Positions 11,075-22,320 of a stretch of DNA of 64,000 nucleotides are shown piece by piece. This DNA comes from Ochotona curzoniae (lineage: Eukaryota; Chordata; Mammalia; Lagomorpha; Ochotonidae), in the NCBI RefSeq assembly GCF_017591425.1, contig NW_024467120.1, forward strand, positions 1,364,001 to 1,428,000, in the 5' to 3' direction. Both the position numbers and the translations under genes were made by a program. Numbering within the stretch: position 1 is the first letter of the stretch; each line of letters starts with the position of its first letter. The notes beneath the pieces were generated by a model. It worked only from the letters and a program-made list of their open reading frames with translations, searched no databases and was not told the DNA's origin.

Positions 11075-11186
11075 GGCTGCCTGGCTGCCTGGCCGCTCGG
11101 CTGCTCGGGTGCCTGGCTGCCCGGGTGCCTGGCTGCCCGGCCGCTCGGCTGCTCGGGTGCCCGGCTGCCCGGCTGCCCGGCTGTGC
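11075..11186 (+). repeat. GC-rich 8-bp minisatellite, about 14 units
   Basis: Units are variants of GGCTGCCC/GGCTGCCT/GGCCGCTC/GGCTGCTC/GGGTGCCT. The four-unit run GGCTGCCT-GGCCGCTC-GGCTGCTC-GGGTGCC recurs 48 bp later, so a six-unit higher-order period exists. Because 8 is not a multiple of 3 and the units lack stops, all + frames and at least one minus frame stay open and encode Leu/Pro/Gly/Cys/Ala/Arg-rich repeats; none is taken as a gene. Confidence 0.92.
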
Positions 11187-11389
11187 TCTCTGCTCTTGGG
11201 ATCCTGCTCTTGCAGTGTTGACTGTCAGTTGCTGTAATGGTCTTCAGCTTTGCACTGGACATTTCCTGAAGGGTCAGGCCAGGTCTCAAGGTTCAATGAA
11301 TACATGATTAAAGAATAAATATACTAGAAACAAAAGATCTCTGAACAAAAATGTTGGAAAGTGGAGATAGGAAACTCTGCCAGTGGTTT

Positions 11390-11700
11390 TTATTTTTATC
11401 TTTTTATTATGGGCAAAATTTAAACATATTCAGAAGTAGAGAAAATGGTACAATGGTTCCCTTTTTACTCCCCTCTCAGCCTGACAAGGATCAGCATATG
11501 GCCAATCTTGCTTCATTTATCTGCCTCCTCCCCAGTGGATTATTTTCAAACAAAGCCCAGATGTCAAATTCTTTTATCTGTGAACATCTCAGTATTCAGC
11601 CTTGGAACAAGGAAGAGATTTGCCTTTTAAAAACTTAGCAAGCACAATACTGAACAACTCAGTAATTTCTTACTGTCATCAACTATAGGATAGGTACTCA
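11390..11700 (-). mobile_element. Old L1 3' relic
   Basis: T-rich left edge, then 'aacatattcagaagtagaga' followed by 'aaatggtacaatgg' and later 'tatggccaatcttgcttcat', phrases I associate with the reverse complement of old (L1M-age) L1 3' ends. Decayed. Confidence 0.45.
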
Positions 11701-11842
11701 GATCCACTGATTGTCTTGTATGTTCTCCACAGTTGCTGAGTTAGAATCTAAACAAGGTCTACATACGGTTTTAGTTCACATATATCTTAGGCTCCTTTTA
11801 AGTCTGTAGGCTTACTCTTATTTAAAAAAAAAAAATATTTTC

Positions 11843-12286
11843 TTAAAAGTTATTTATTGAAGAAGCTGTATGTTTTGTCCTGTGGAATTTCACACTTACT
11901 GTATCGCCCTCGGTAGTAGTTGTTTTTCTGTCCCCTTTATTTTCCATATGCTGGGAATTAGAACCCGAGGTTTGGTCAGATTCCCAATTTTTTTTGGCAA
12001 GGAGACTTGGGAGGTGTGTGCTGCCTGTTGACTGGCACCAAAGGCTCTGGCTGCCTGCCTCCTGACTTTGAGAGGCTCCGTTGGTGAGCCTAGGTGTTAT
12101 CCACCTGCCTGTTTGCTTAGTGGTTTTATCAACCTCTGATGGTTGCTGTCTAGGTTGGAGGTTGGCAGAGAGGAAGTATTTTTGGCTTTCAGGAGCCTGG
12201 TCTTGTAGCAGAGAAGCAGCCTTGGACGAAATGCGAATGAATGGGAGTATGACTCTCTGCCCATAAAGCTTGATGTACCTCATCAT
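11843..12286 (-). other. Unexplained 147-codon open frame, repeat-free
   Basis: The minus-strand frame starts at MMRYIKLYG and is rich in Ser, Thr, Gln and Lys, ending SSINNF. I recognise no family, and the segment does not resemble the repeats around it. An AATAAA overlaps the last codons. No splice sites were established. It could be chance, an old retrocopy or part of an unknown exon; chance is the default. Confidence 0.2.
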
Positions 12287-12422
12287 TATTCGGGGTTGTG
12301 AAATGTTATAATCCTGTCATTCTTGTATTTATTAGTTGAAATGCTTCTATAAAGAAGATTAGTTCACCAATTGTTTGGTTACCTCAAAGCTCGGTAGGAG
12401 TGTTCAGTATGAAAGCTGTTTA

Positions 12423-12585
12423 AGGCCCGCACAATCCTTCGATCTGGCCTTACCACGGCAATGGCAGGTGGGACTCAAAATTCAGTAAATCCACAGCAGG
12501 CTAATTTTTATGCTGATCATTTTGTATGGCCTGAGAATGATGTTATAAATGTCCAAATGGCCTTTGGCAGAAAAAAAAACCAAAC
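12423..12585 (+). mobile_element. hAT-type DNA transposon relic (non-autonomous), 3' part
   Basis: Contains ggcccgcacaatccttcgat followed by ctggcc, and ends with 'gatgttataaatgtccaaat' then ggcctttggcagaaaaa, the pattern of a mammalian hAT (Charlie-like) miniature element whose end normally reads aaaggttccccacccctg. It aligns by eye to the copy at 61639-61830. Confidence 0.6.
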
Positions 12586-12589
12586 TATA

Positions 12590-13890
12590 ATGGAAAGCAA
12601 AAAAAAAAGTAAAGTTTGCATCTTTATCTGTTTTCAACATGAGCTCATTTGCTAGCATCCTTGTATCATTGTGCAGTGGGGGTTTGGGGCAGGTTGCAAG
12701 CTTCTGTCTTCTCAGAGAGAAATCCCACGTGTTACCCGGGAGGAACCCTATGGCTGCTGACGGTCCCACTGCAGCCACACGGCACTGAGGTGCTTCTGGT
12801 CTCTCTCCATCACAGAGCAAGTGCGTGGAAGACCAGGACTCTACCACAACGCTTACTTGGATTAGAGAAGAAAATGCATGTTTTTCAAATGCTGCTCTTG
12901 TCTGCGGTTTTAATGTGTCAACTGCAAAATTTTTAATGTGTTAACATACTTTTTTTCCCCTTTTCATGCCGAGATCACTGTTGTTGAGCAAAATTGATAT
13001 TTAAACTTTCATAATGCAATGTTATTCAGTTAGCCTACAATCTGAAATTTGATTTAATACCCTTTGGATTTTCATTAGTGCCAGCTGGGGAAAAATGGAC
13101 CCATTTAAAGAGCCCAGATCAACATTATTGTACATAGGAAAATGCTCCCTCTTGCCTTATCATCTCTGTTTCTCTCCAGTTGGCTGGTTTCCTAACTCCC
13201 CCATTGTTATAGCTGTTGAGAGTCATCAACTGTATTTTCTCTCTGCATGCCATCTCCCACCTCACACCTGCAGTCTCTCCCTGACCCAAGCACGCGTGCT
13301 GTGTGCAGTGTCCGTTGAGCGTGTGTGTCCTCCCTGTCCCTTTTTTCCCCTTGGATTAAAGAGTACCCTTTTGTTTTATTCTCCTCCTCCTTTTTATTCC
13401 TTTTCTCTCTCTCCTCTTCCCAGCCCCTTAACTGCTCCCTTAGTCTTTTCTCATCCCCAGCTTCTCATTTTCTTTTCGAACTTCTTGGATTGTCACGGGA
13501 AGCCCCTAGTTTGCCAGTCTTATTTTCGTGATTTCCCGACTTGTCCAGAAGTAGGCAACTTGTATAGTCCATCTCTGATTCTGAGCTTGGATGCGTCCAT
13601 TTCCATTCCGATTATCAAATATATGATATGTGAACGTGGGCTTTCTAACCAACTCAGAATCCAAGAGCACAGACTGCATTGCTGGTGGTAATCATGCCGC
13701 TCATGGATCTTGTTGTTTGCTTTTCAATCACAGAATTTTAAGATGGGTTTCATGCCTTCTAAAGCTTGTGTCCTGGCAGCTATGTCTGCTTTCCTGGCTG
13801 CCCTTTGGTTAGAGTACAAAGTAACATTCTTTCTCTGTTGACTGTATCTAGGTCCACGCAAAGAGTTCCACAGCTTTTAAAAATTACTTA
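12590..13890. other. No recognised gene; pyrimidine-rich segment
   Basis: 13360-13440 is C/T-rich on the + strand. A 198-codon frame (13095-13691) overlaps it, but its Ser/Leu/Pro/Phe-rich product is what a pyrimidine tract gives by chance. No interspersed repeat recognised. Confidence 0.4.
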
Positions 13891-13891
13891 T

Positions 13892-14230
13892 TTTTTTTTA
13901 AAAGATTTATTTATTTATTGGAAAGTCAGACATACAGAAAGGAGGAGAGACAGACAGGAAGATCTTCTGTCCGATGATTCACTCCCCAAGTGAGCGCAAC
14001 GGGCCGATGCTATGCCGATCCGAAGCCAGGATCCAGGAACTTCTTCCAGGTCTCCCACGCGGGTACAGGATCCCAAAGCTTTGGGCCGTCCTCGACTGTT
14101 TTCCCAGGCCAGAAGCAGGGAGCTGGATGGGAAGTGGAGCTGCTGGGATTAGAACCGGCGCCCATGTGGGATCCCGGGGCGCATACAAGGCGAGGACTTT
14201 AGTCGCTAGGCCACTGTGCCGCCGGGCCCT
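13892..14230 (-). mobile_element. Young C-type SINE
   Basis: Well-preserved copy: tail 'aaaagatttatttatttattgg', core 'gtccgatgattcactcccca', head 'ccactgtgccgccgggccc'. It has an extra 'aggatcc' after 'gaagcc'. Poly(T)-rich flanks obscure the target duplication. Confidence 0.9.
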
Positions 14231-14234
14231 GTTT

Positions 14235-15130
14235 ATTTATTTTTTTTAATGTAGGTTCTCCAGACTGGTTCTTCTGTGGTACCATTAACTTATGTCTCTC
14301 TCTATTGGCTTGTGAAAACAGGGAGGATTTATTTTTTAAAAATAGCTTAGGAGCATCCTCCAAACCCATCATTTCCTGGGCTGATTCAAACAGAATTGTT
14401 CAAAGTTAACCTTTTGGAATAGGGTGTTTAGTGTGCCTGTTGCCCACAGCATTGCTTAATTTTAGTGTGTATTAGACATGAAACCGAGTTTCCTCATGGA
14501 CTTCCTTTTTACAAGTATCTTTAAAATCTCATTATGACACATTGCTGCATTTTCTATTTGCTACCCATCATACCATTCAGATAAATGTCAGACAATAATA
14601 CCACATTGTATAGCTGTGTGCTGTGTGCAAAGTGACATATTCATTGGGATTGGCTCCAAAAAGGTCTGTTTTGAGGAAAGGCCGTCTAGAGCAAAGAGAT
14701 TCAATGCAGTTTAGTCCCTATCTCTGTTTCTCAATGTGGAATCTAAAAAGTCATTTTATTTCCTAGAAGAGCCTTTTTTCCCCTTTATTAACTGAAGCAT
14801 TACCATAACGTGACTGCTCACGTTTGTTGAACATGTAGTAGAACATTCGGACTCGGTAAGTGTGATTATTCCCCATGTGGGGTATGGTAGCTGTTTTATT
14901 AATGCTCGGGGAACAATGAATTATTCTTTAGAATTCGCGAAAAGTGAACAAAAATGTAGCTTTTGGAGTTTTAGGAAAATGTTTTGGTTGGTGACTTTTT
15001 ATTTTAGAGTAATATCATAAATATTTCTAGCTTCTTCTACATGAGAAAACTCTTGAGTATTTAGAAAGGTAGAACTTAATGTTGTAGCTCCTGCTAAGGT
15101 ATACAAGAGCTAGACTTGGGAGCAGACCAG
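14235..15130. other. No recognised gene or repeat
   Basis: AT-rich, apparently single-copy DNA. Contains 'agaattcgcgaaaagtg' near 14931, one of few CpG-containing spots. Nothing further supported. Confidence 0.4.
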
Positions 15131-15131
15131 G

Positions 15132-15560
15132 TCAGGTAAGGCTGCAGCACTCAGCCTGTATGTGGGTCAGGCCTAGGGGCAGGTTGAGCCAGGCTGTAGC
15201 ACCTGCCGATATGTGTGAAAGCCAGGATGGAGTGTGAGTCATGTTGGGCTGGGCTGGGCTGCAATACCCACTGGTTAGAGATGAGGCTGGAGGCAGGGCA
15301 TAATGGCACACACACATGAATGCTGGTACACAAAAACCAGAACTGGAGCCAAGCCTGGTAGGAGTGAGTGGGGGTCACCTAGACTAGGCTGTGGCACCCA
15401 CTGATGTGTGTGAAGACGGGACTTGTGGATACTGGGCTGGGCTAGGCCATAGCACCCGTAGGTTGGCATTAGAGCTGGGGCTGGAGGCAAAACTGACTAG
15501 GCAGCTGCAGCCACCAGTATGTGCATTGACTGCTGCTCCAGTAATGGACTGAACTTGACC
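15132..15560 (+). repeat. Degenerate GC-rich tandem array, unit about 55-65 bp
   Basis: A motif like ggctgtagcaccy...tatgtgtgaa recurs near 15139, 15192, 15257, 15388, 15447 and 15501, with 'gggctgggctgggct' runs between. Units are diverged, and one double-length interval implies a lost or unrecognisable unit. Composition differs sharply from the AT-rich flanks. Possibly the repeated UTR of a lagomorph L1, but not confirmed. Confidence 0.6.
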
Positions 15561-16265
15561 CTGCATTGCCTAACACACACAAGGGTCAAGTCTGAGGTCA
15601 TTACAGGCAAGGTTTCTTGGGGGCCTGTCTAACTGGATCTTTCGATTCAAACCCCGGCCACAGGGAAAATCACAATACATGTGGTCTGATCTTAGAGTAC
15701 ATACGCTGGCATTGGGCATCCTCCATTGCTGATGCCTGTGCAATGGACACCATGCCCAGATGTACAGGGGTCATATGACAGCCAGCTCATCTAGGCCAGC
15801 AGAGCATGTCAAGTGCCTCATCAGAGGAAATCAGAACAGGTTGAACCACTCTCCTGGCCAAGCTTTACAACATGTCCCTGGTCCTGCAAGTGCACTAAGA
15901 TGGAGTTGGTCAGCCAATACACCTTAGAAAGATTTTCTCAACCTTGGCACAACGAAGCCGATGACATGTCAGAACTATCAAAAGCACTTAAATAACACTT
16001 TTCTGCACATTGGGGTCTCTAAGGAGTCATCAGATGACTGTCCCCCATCCCTGGGTGCTGATGCTGATATAGTTTGACAGCAAGGAGTGGCCCCTTCTCT
16101 CCACTTCCCATGCTCCAGACTGGAGAAAAAAGAGAAAAGAAAAAAACTAAAATATTTATCTCACCCACATGGGTGCACACCTTGACCCTCCCCACCCTAG
16201 TCAGAGGCCCATGTGGATGTGTATGCCTTCAAACTATGTAAATAATATAAAGATACAATTAAAAA
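15561..16265 (+). other. Sequence continuing from the tandem array, class unknown
   Basis: Moderately GC, followed by a purine tract (16122-16152, ggagaaaaaagagaaaag type) and an A/T-rich end near 16230-16270 that could be a retroposon tail. Read with the array, 15132-16265 might be one element about 1.1 kb long in + orientation. No reverse-transcriptase coding was seen. Confidence 0.35.
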
Positions 16266-16721
16266 TATTTAAGTTTAGAAAGAAATTAATGTGTTAAGAA
16301 GTATTTAGATATATTTTAAAACCATAGCTACAAAGTATGCTAGGAAATTTACAAATAGACAATCTTATGGGAATTTCATTCTCTGAATTTTATTAAATAG
16401 ATATGAGTGATGACCTTGATTCTAAAGCTGATTGTACACAAAGGTTTATCAGAGTTGGGATTTTAAATTATAATGAATACAGTTTATTCACTTGTTTCAT
16501 ATTTCTTAGAAGCTCTTTTGATATGATGTTTTACAGCCTTATGACTCTTTTTCATGCTTTTTTTATTGATTAAAGATTTCTTAGGTTCAGCAGATTCAAT
16601 AACTTTTTATGAAAAATTTGAGATATTAGAATTATAGCATATGCATTTTAAACTGTGTAGCATCCAAGAATGTTCATCAAAAGTAAATGATGGTTCCACC
16701 ATGCTTAGAAGTGTATGTTGC

Positions 16722-17048
16722 AGGTCCAGCACAGTGGCCTGGCGGCTGAAGTCCTTGCCTTCCATGTCCGGGATCCCATATGAGCACTGTTTTTAATCCC
16801 AACGTCCCAGTTTCCCATCCAGCTCCTAGATTGTGGCCTTGGAAAGCAGTCAAGGATGGCCCAAAGCCTTGGGACCCTGTGTTGTGTGGGAGACCTGGAA
16901 GAGGCTCTGGGCTTCTGTCTTTAGGTCAGCACAGCTGTGGTCGATGTGGCCACTTGGGGAGTGAATCATTGGACAGAAGATCTTCCTCTCTGTCTCTCCT
17001 CCTCTCTATATTTATCTGCTTTGCAGCAAAAATAAATAAATCCTTTTT
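16722..17048 (+). mobile_element. C-type SINE, intermediate age
   Basis: Head 'ggtccagcacagtggcctgg', tail gcaaaaataaataaatccttttt. Its tail is the insertion site of the next SINE. Confidence 0.88.
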
Positions 17049-17051
17049 AAA

Positions 17052-17374
17052 GATTTATTTTTATTATTTTTTGATTGGAAAGGCGGATATACAGAGAGAG
17101 GAGAGACAGAGAGGAAGATCTTCCGTCCAATGATTCACTCCCCAAGTGAGCGCAACGGGCCAGTACTATGCCGATCCGAAGCCAGGAGCCTCTTCCGGGT
17201 CTCCCACGCGGGTGCAGGGTCCCAAAGCTTTGGGCTGTCCTCGACTGCTTTCCCGGGCCACAGGCAGGGAGCTGGAAAGGAAGCGGGGCTGCCGGGATTA
17301 GAACCGGCGCCCATATGGGATCCCGGGCGTGCAAGGCGAGGACCTTTAACCACTTGCGCCACTGCGCCGGGCCC
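17052..17374 (-). mobile_element. Very young C-type SINE inserted in the tail of another SINE
   Basis: The target duplication ataaatcctttttaaa (17036-17051 and 17375-17390) is the tail of the older SINE. Its sequence is nearly identical to the copy at 20392-20730, including the head acctttaaccacttgcgcca. Tail-to-tail with 16722-17048. Confidence 0.93.
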
Positions 17375-17394
17375 ATAAATCCTTTTTAAAAAAG

Positions 17395-17950
17395 AAGGGT
17401 GCTTTGTGCCACCACAGCTTGGTGGAGGTTGGAGGGGTTATAGAGAAAACTCAGTATCTTTATTTGTATGGTAAGTATTTATTTGGTAAGTTTCTTCTCT
17501 GATCTGCCTTATGACAGGTGTGTGTGCTCTACCATGGTAAGCAAATCTACCACTGATTTTTGTATTGTTAGAATTTATATTCTTGTAATGGAAATTGAGA
17601 GCAAACAAACAGTTCATTGAGCTTCTGGAAGTTTAAAGAGAGTAAGCAATTGCTGTAGCAGAAGATAAAGGGCAGCAGACTTTGAAAATAAAGTCATTAG
17701 GGAAGAGTTCCTTGAGAACATACAGGGAATGAACTTGATGTTTTCCCCCTGAGGACACAACCTTAAGCAGGAAAGGGCTTGAACTGTTCACAGAGCTAGC
17801 AGCAACATGGACTGTGGCTTGAGACAGGTGGAGGGAAAGAAGAGGCCCATGATACAGTACCCTGAGATGCAGGGCTTGTGGATTTTAATCTATGTGTAAT
17901 GGAAAACTGTTCAAGTATGGTAAGCAGACATGTGTGGTCAATTTACGTTT
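17395..17950. other. No recognised gene or repeat
   Basis: Ordinary AT-leaning DNA with a purine-rich + strand. No exon supported. Confidence 0.4.
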
Positions 17951-17954
17951 TTGT

Positions 17955-18210
17955 TATTTTTTGAAGGCAGAGACAGACAAAACAAGCAAACAGCAGGTAA
18001 GTGGGCTGCCATCTGCTAATTCACTCCCCCACATGCCTGTAGTGGCTGGGGTTAGGCCAGTGCTACAGCTAAGGGCTGGGAGCTCGAACCCCACCTTTCA
18101 GGAAGCTGGAACCAGGAACAGGAGCCTGGAGTTGACTCCAGCTACTCCGATATGGGACAGAAGCATCCTAAGCACAGGAGCTTAGCTGCAAGGCTGATTG
18201 TTCATACCTC
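17955..18210 (-). mobile_element. Old, rearranged C-type SINE
   Basis: 'gaaggcagagacagacaaaa' at left and 'cttagctgcaaggctgat' at right mark the ends; the middle is internally shortened. Confidence 0.6.
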
Positions 18211-18214
18211 ACCA

Positions 18215-20130
18215 TGTGATTCTACTAGCTCACTTTTTGGCTATTGCAAAGAAAATACTCTGTAGTAGAGAAAGACTAGAAGCATGAGGACAGAATAGGC
18301 AATTTTGTAATGAACAAAGTCTAAATTTGGATTAGAATATTAATAAAGAAGATGGAATGACATACTTTGGCAATAAACTTTGAAGCTTGAACTAACTTGC
18401 CAATGGATTGGGTTTAAGGAGTGAGATGTGATATAGAAAGAAAGATCATTCCTAGTTATGGGCAGGAAAAACTGAGAAAATAGTGATGACATTTGCTATA
18501 ATGGAGAAGATGGTCAAAACATTGGGGTTAAGAACTTTATTCTTTGACATTTTAGATTCAAAATATTAGTGATAGTACATGTGAAGGTACCTGGCTAGAT
18601 GGTACTAAACTGAGAATAGACATGGAATCTGGTCATAGAACTGGGGGCAATGCCATTAAATGGTATTTAAAGCCATTGAGTTTGAAGGGAGCAGTCACTG
18701 ACTAAGAACTGGGGCTCCAACAGTAGATCTTGAAGTGTGTTCTATAGCAGTTGAAGGCAGCTTTCCTATCAGTCACTGATATGGAAATGAAGGACAGTCT
18801 GATTTTTAGCCATGGCTTCAGGAGTTTAGTTTTGTACTTTATTGACCAAAAAATCTATTCTGTCTGAAAAACAAACTACTTGGTGTGTGAGTGTGTGGGT
18901 GTGTGTGTGTGTATGAGAGAGAACACATCTATCCTGTATTCATCTCATTGAATGAAATAGGTATCAAAATCACTAACCTACTTTGGAGTCATTTTGGAAA
19001 TATAGAAGTGGTGCAAAGATCCTATGTTTTCTTTAGTTTTTCCTGATAAGAGAATTTTTAAAAGTTTTGTCCAAGGGAAATTGTAGAGGAAGAAATTAGT
19101 AAGAAAGAGATTAGTCTAATGGGAGAGAACTCATTCACTTTTAATAATATAATTTTCAGGCCACGTTTCTATGAACCTGTGATCTTAAATTCTGTCTTTG
19201 CCCCTTTCAGGTAAAGAGTAAAGTACCAATCAAACAATCTAAACTGATGAGACTTACATGTCATTTGTTGGTGAGCATATGCATAGTATAAATATAAAAA
19301 AAAGCATGACACTTCCTTTTCAGCTCCTAGGGCAGTGGTAATTATTAGATAGTTGCAACATTGGTAGATTATGTTTTATTTACTTTACATGCTGATTTCT
19401 TTAAGGGTAGGAAACCCATGTAACCCTCTGGTACTATTTTTGATGCCTATTCTATCTACTGCAAGCTTAGAATGCTGAAGTCCTTTAAGCATAAATGGAT
19501 ATATACATGATTTCTAAATTTTGAATAGCACCCAATAAAGTATTTGATTATGCAAAATACTTTTACTTAACCTCTCTTAGTCCAGCATCACATGACCAGT
19601 CAAGCCACAGGCTGGTCCCAAATCTAGGTTTCCATATTCCGGTTCCTATGTACTTCCATTTCAAGATGGTCTTCAGAGGAGGAGCATGCTCCTGCCTGCA
19701 CACCGAGGGACCCGTGGGAAGCAGACACGGAGACCCTGGCCATAGGCAATCTGGACTTGCTGGACTCAAGGTCCTGACCAACAGTGCATCATGTGTCGTT
19801 TCTTCATACTCATGTATAGTGGTCTCCCTTCCAGAATTAATAGCTTAAGTTTCTGTAACATGAACTGGGTCTATATCCTGATGGATGGATTATGATTTGC
19901 CATCAAACTGGATTGCTTGGTCTTCAGAGAGGGGTGAGTAAAGGTTTGACTCTTTGAAGGAGGTTTTCTGGAATTTCCCTTTGCGCTGCTAGGCAACCAT
20001 TAGAGCTTGCTGTCGTGGCAGGTGGAGTTTCTTTAGAGCCAGCTGCTAGCCATTCGGGAATGAGAACTTGGCATCTGTTGAGTCTGTTCCTTTAGTGTTT
20101 TCTAAGTTGGAACCTTCTATTCTAGCAAGA

Positions 20131-20168
<38 letters not shown>

Positions 20169-20370
20169 TGAGAAGACACGGCAGAAACCTCAAGTGTGAG
20201 ACTATCTTTTATAAGAGTTCAAATATTATTAATATTCCCTGAGAACTGAAATAATTGAGTCTGAGATTAGCATATTATTATTAATAGTATTAACAGTAAT
20301 ATGAATCTGTCAAGCTCTAATTGGAAGCCAACTTTTCAATCTCTAGATGGGAAGGCTGTACTTTTTTTGA
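18215..20370. other. Long stretch without recognised gene or SINE
   Basis: AT-rich, mostly purine-rich on the + strand. Contains short TG runs at 18890-18912 and a (TG)17 tract at 20133-20166. No reading frame of note. Confidence 0.45.
20133..20166 (+). repeat. (GT)n microsatellite
   Basis: About 17 uninterrupted GT units. Confidence 0.97.
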
Positions 20371-20391
20371 GGATAGATGCTACATGAATGG

Positions 20392-20730
20392 TTTTTTTTT
20401 TTTTTTTAAGATTTATTTTTATTATTTTTTCATTGGAAAGGCGGATATACAGAGAGGAGAGACAGAGAGGAAGATCTTCCGTCCGATGATTCACTCCCCA
20501 AGTGAGCGCAACGGGCCGATACTATGCCGGTCCGAAGCCAGGAGCCTCTTCCGGGTCTCCCACCTGGGTGCAGGTTCCCAAAGCCTTGGGCCGTCCTCGA
20601 CTGCTTTCCCGGGCCACAGGCAGGGAGCTGGAAGGGAAGCGGGGCTGCCGGGATTAGAACCGGCGCTCATATGGGATCCCGGGCGTGCAAGGCGAGGACC
20701 TTTAACCACTTGCGCCACTGCGCCGGGCCC
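20392..20730 (-). mobile_element. Very young C-type SINE
   Basis: Target duplication ctacatgaatgg at 20380-20391 and 20731-20742. Long T-run (its A tail) and an intact head 'cgccactgcgccgggccc'. Together with 17052-17374 it defines the youngest subfamily in the window. A 152-codon frame crossing it is an artefact of the SINE. Confidence 0.94.
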
Positions 20731-21289
20731 CTACATGAATGGGTTTTTTTTAAGTTTAATTTGCGACGCAGCACCATGAATAATAAGATTAGGAGGGTTA
20801 GTTTTGTGAATGAGAGATTTGGCATCAGAGAAATGGCAAGTGTGCATAACTTACCAATAGGTGAGCTATAAACATACTATTCTGCCTTACTAGTCAAAAA
20901 AAAAAAAAAACAGGATACGAAAGTGCTAGATTCTCTTGCATATGATGGGGGATAGAGGTATCAGTAAAAGAACTTTGGAGATGATGAGAACTGTTGATAC
21001 AGAAAAAAAAAGTCTGAAGAGAGATGCTCTACTTTGCACAAAAATAAATTGAACGTAGAGCAAGTCCTTAGCACCACTGAGAAACAGAAACATAGTCATT
21101 GCCTTCATTTGTATCCATTCTCATGTAAAAGCCCTTTAAAATAGATTATCTCACTAGCTTGAGAGCAGTGTTTAAAATATTTATTTTCCAGGGTGGGAAG
21201 AGTGCTCAGGAAATGAAGGCTGAAGGTTGGCAGTTGTTTCATAAGGGGAAAAAAAAAATGTAGCCTTCCCTGTTAATGCCAAATTGCAG

Positions 21290-21680
21290 TGTTTGATGAA
21301 CTCTGTGAGCACGACTCGGGCAAAATGAAACCTGCTTGTGAAACATTTTGGAGGAGCTAAACTTGCTCTAAGATCTATATAACTAATTCCCAGAGACAGG
21401 GGAGAAATAAAGCCCTAGACAAACAGAATCGTAGCGATAACTCTTTCTGTCTAACTTCCATTTTCTTAAATGTTTTGCTTTTTCATCCTTTTGTTTTGAC
21501 TTCTAATGTAGTTTTGGGAAAGTTGTGTAGCTCCTGTGTATATTTCTCTGTTAAGTGGGTAATTGCCGTTTAACATTGTGGGAGTCACGCGATGTTTCTT
21601 GAACATTTTATGGAGACTCTTAATTAGCAAGATATTAAAATAAAAACTATAAAAGCTTTTTGTTGTGTGTTTTATATGGA
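21290..21680. promoter_or_regulatory. Candidate conserved non-coding block (inferred)
   Basis: Repeat-free stretch with clustered homeodomain-type cores (taattagc, gtaattgcc) and a CpG pair in 'gtcacgcgatg'. Such texture is seen in distal enhancers, but conservation cannot be tested here. Confidence 0.25.
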
Positions 21681-21849
21681 AGAATATGCTGAAACTGTAT
21701 TTTGATCAATAACTTCTAACGCCAGGATTTCTAAGAAAATCTTCAGGGTAGCCAACATACTCATTGATAAATGAGGCAGTAACATTTTTTTTTTTTTTAA
21801 CGAAGATTAGCTTTGGGTTATTTGAAAAGGCAGTTGATCTGGGTATTTT

Positions 21850-22320
21850 GGTTATCAGTTGTTACTGCAAAGCTACCTGAACACTTAGTGACTTAAAACA
21901 GCAACTGTTCTGTTGGGTTACAAGTCTGTGGACCAGCATGTTCAAGGGTCAGCAGTAGTGTGCTTCTGCTGGGCTCTCTCAGGAGCCCTCATTTGGACGG
22001 GTGATGTGGCAGGTGGTTCAGGGCAGGCTGGACGGTCTGTGATAACTTCACTCACTTGACTGGTGTTGCTATTGTTTTTTTGTCTGGACTTCTTTTCTTG
22101 CTCTGGTTTCTCCTCTTCAGAGAAAGTGACCTAGGCTTCTTCCTGTGGCTGTCTCAAGGTTCTGGGATTGCAACAGCAGAAGCTGCAAAGCCCAAACTCT
22201 CACATATATGCTTTTCGTTCATTCGTAAGAAAGTCTGCCTAGATTCAGGGCCTGGTAAGACAGGTTCTCCTACCTATGCAAGGGGGTCACACCGCTGCAA
22301 GAAGAGGTTTGAACAATATG
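21850..22320 (+). mobile_element. Ancient mammalian interspersed repeat (LTR-like), family not named
   Basis: 'cttagtgacttaaaacagc' near the start and a 'ctagattcagggcctggtaa' segment near the end match a widespread eutherian repeat whose usual form reads cttagtggcttaaaacaac. I am sure of the resemblance, not of the family name. Confidence 0.5.

Noticed and set aside
11039..11307. Overlapping frames across the GC-rich repeat
   Set aside because: Stop-free only because the 8-bp unit lacks stop codons in every + frame.
13095..13691. 198-codon + strand open frame
   Set aside because: Arises from a pyrimidine-rich stretch; the Ser/Leu/Pro/Phe-rich product has no recognisable domain and no supporting splice or promoter signal.
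20321..20779. 152-codon + strand open frame
   Set aside because: Most of it is antisense to a young SINE; the same peptide appears at other SINE copies.
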